Assembly: GCA_963696105.1 (NCBI GenBank)
Contig: CAVOIP010000003.1
Span: forward strand, 186,001 to 250,000
DNA: 64,000 nt
Reading direction: 5' to 3'
Source of the DNA: CAVRTM01 sp963696105
Lineage (GTDB): Bacteria > Actinomycetota > Actinomycetes > Actinomycetales > Dermatophilaceae
Below, one piece after another: positions 62,904-64,000 of this stretch (position 1 is its first letter; each line of letters begins with the position of its first letter). The notes below the pieces were generated by a model, which ran no database searches, was not told where the DNA came from, and saw nothing but the letters and a program-made list of their open reading frames with translations. The translations under genes and the position numbers were made by a program.

Positions 62904-64000
62904 TCAGTCGAGCCGGTCGGCGGCGACGACGCCGCGCATCACGGCGTCGACGGCCTTGTGGGCGGTGGCCGCCAGGGCCGGCTGCGGGGCGGCGTCGGCG
63001 ATCTGGCCGAGCAGGTCGACGATCTGCTTGCACCGGCGGACGAAGTCACCCGCGGCCATCTCGCTGTCCTTCAGCACCGCGTCCAGTCGCTGGCCGCTGG
63101 CCCAGCGGTGCATCATCCAGGCCATGCCACCGTCCGGCTCCCCGGTGAGCGGCAGCGTGTGGGCGTGCTCCCGGTCCTCCAGGTCGCTCCAGAGCCGCAC
63201 CATCTGGGTGTAGGCGTCGGACACCTCGTCGCCCGGCATCCGGGGGGAGATCTCCCCCTCGTCCTTGCGCGGCTCGTGCACCAGCATGGACACGGCCGCG
63301 GCGAGACCGGCGGGGTCGAGCCGGCTCCAGACGCCGTGGCGCAGGCACTCGGCCGCCAGCAGGTCCTTCTCGGTGTAGAGGCGGCGCAGCGTCTCCCCCG
63401 CCGGGGTGACCTCGGTGCCGTCGGCGGACAGGTAGCCCATCTCGGCCAGCAGGTCGCAGATCCGGTCGAACGTGCGGGCCACGGAGTTGGTGCGGCCGGC
63501 GACCTTGCGGGCGATGCCGTCGGTCTCGCGCCGCAGCCGCCACCACCGCTCGGCCCAGCGGGCGTGGTCCTCGCGGTCCGGGCACTGGTGGCAGGGATGG
63601 GCGCGCATCTGGCGGCGCAGCTCGGTGATCCGCTCGTCCTCCCCGCTCAGGTCCGTCTTCGAGCGCCGCGTCGGCGGCGGCTCGTGCGGCACCTTCACCC
63701 GCACCGTGGCGGCGAGGTCGCGCCGCGACTTGGCGTTGCGGGCGTTGAAGGCCTTGGGGATGGGCACGTGCGTGATCGGGTCCACCGGTGTCGGCACGTC
63801 GACCAGGGTGAGCCGGCGCACCTGCCCGTCGGAGGTCAGGACGGTGGGTGCGGCACCCTCACCCTTGCCTCCGCGGTTGCCCTGGATGACGACGGCGTAG
63901 CCGGAGCGGCGCCCGGCCGGGATCTTGATGATGTCGCCCGGGCGCAGCTTCTCCAGGCTGAGCTCGGCCTCGGCGCGCCGGCTCGCCGACCGCGCCTTGG
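62904..64000 (-). CDS. helY: C-terminal part of HelY-like DEAD/DEAH helicase (gene continues past window)
   Basis: Carboxy-terminal 365 residues of a large Ski2/Mtr4-type helicase (HelY, about 900 residues in mycobacteria). Only regions after the motor domains are visible: an SH3-like segment with LEKLRPGDIIKIPAGRRSGY, then VPIPKAFNARNAKSRRDLAA. A Cys/His stretch HPCHQCPDREDHARW follows, and then the helical DSHCT domain with TFDRICDLLAEMGYL, LYTEKDLLAAECLRHGVW, the region GEISPRMPGDEVSD, and DFVRRCKQIVDLLGQIADAA. It runs leftward and reaches its stop at 62904. The start lies beyond position 64000, so the ATPase motifs cannot be checked. It may act in RNA processing. Confidence 0.9.
   Translation of the reverse strand, partial: KARSASRRAEAELSLEKLRPGDIIKIPAGRRSGYAVVIQGNRGGKGEGAAPTVLTSDGQVRRLTLVDVPTPVDPITHVPIPKAFNARNAKSRRDLAATVRVKVPHEPPPTRRSKTDLSGEDERITELRRQMRAHPCHQCPDREDHARWAERWWRLRRETDGIARKVAGRTNSVARTFDRICDLLAEMGYLSADGTEVTPAGETLRRLYTEKDLLAAECLRHGVWSRLDPAGLAAAVSMLVHEPRKDEGEISPRMPGDEVSDAYTQMVRLWSDLEDREHAHTLPLTGEPDGGMAWMMHRWASGQRLDAVLKDSEMAAGDFVRRCKQIVDLLGQIADAAPQPALAATAHKAVDAVMRGVVAADRLD

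Overview
The window is high-GC DNA (roughly 70% by eye) from an actinomycete. The main evidence is a block collinear with Mycobacterium tuberculosis Rv1822-Rv1832: a CDP-alcohol phosphatidyltransferase, DUF881, a small basic protein, a second DUF881, gcvH, a GarA-type FHA protein, an FtsR-like MerR protein, a DUF151 nuclease, a second MerR protein and gcvP. RbpA, an Lsr2-type protein, a separate Lnt and polyprenol-phosphate mannosyltransferase pair, HelY, and many apparently leaderless starts (TANNNT 6-7 bases before ATG/GTG) agree. The genus cannot be fixed from what is visible.

Layout. 0-7 kb: a partial SDR, a small secreted-protein pair with a clan GH-A glycoside hydrolase, a GAF-GAF-PP2C-HATPase phosphatase, an Lsr2-type protein and a MobA-like nucleotidyltransferase with a MoaD-like tail. 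7-10 kb: overlapping DedA and PAP2 genes, divergent from a BlaI-type repressor and an M56 sensor peptidase, with a BlaI-type operator between them. 10-15 kb: a propeller lipoprotein, a second PAP2 phosphatase and a GH65 phosphorylase. 15-24 kb: the conserved division/metabolism block, ending with a glycine riboswitch and gcvP. 24-36 kb: SbcCD, a glutamate-cysteine ligase homologue, an Xre/RES-type toxin-antitoxin pair and assorted enzymes. 36-43 kb: a SorC-regulated polyol uptake and oxidation operon. 43-48 kb: a solitary ctaD, DinB-like proteins, a methyltransferase and a decayed PEP-utilising domain. About 48.3 kb: a strong candidate for the dif site, the XerCD chromosome-dimer resolution site, in a gene-poor, lower-GC gap. 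49-64 kb: an S66 peptidase, a pentapeptide protein, CsbD, a degraded M15 peptidase, an MFS transporter, rbpA behind a SigR-type promoter, fxsA, mannosyltransferase, lnt, an amidohydrolase, a deacylase, trpS with a Trp-Trp leader-peptide attenuator, an Lrp regulator, a 5'-3' exonuclease and helY.

A candidate dif implies that the window spans the replication terminus. Gene orientation fits: left of 48.3 kb the long operons mostly run rightward, and right of it many run leftward. The most interesting regulatory ideas are the BlaI/M56 control of a possible undecaprenyl-phosphate recycling pair, the trpS attenuator and the autoregulated RES toxin-antitoxin operon.

Several genes (GH65, gcvP, the polyol operon, the mannosyltransferase, the amidohydrolase and the exonuclease) carry frameshifts, mostly net single-base insertions, while the amino-acid sequence between them stays intact. 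This looks more like local sequence error than real decay, and those genes should be read as probably functional in the organism.
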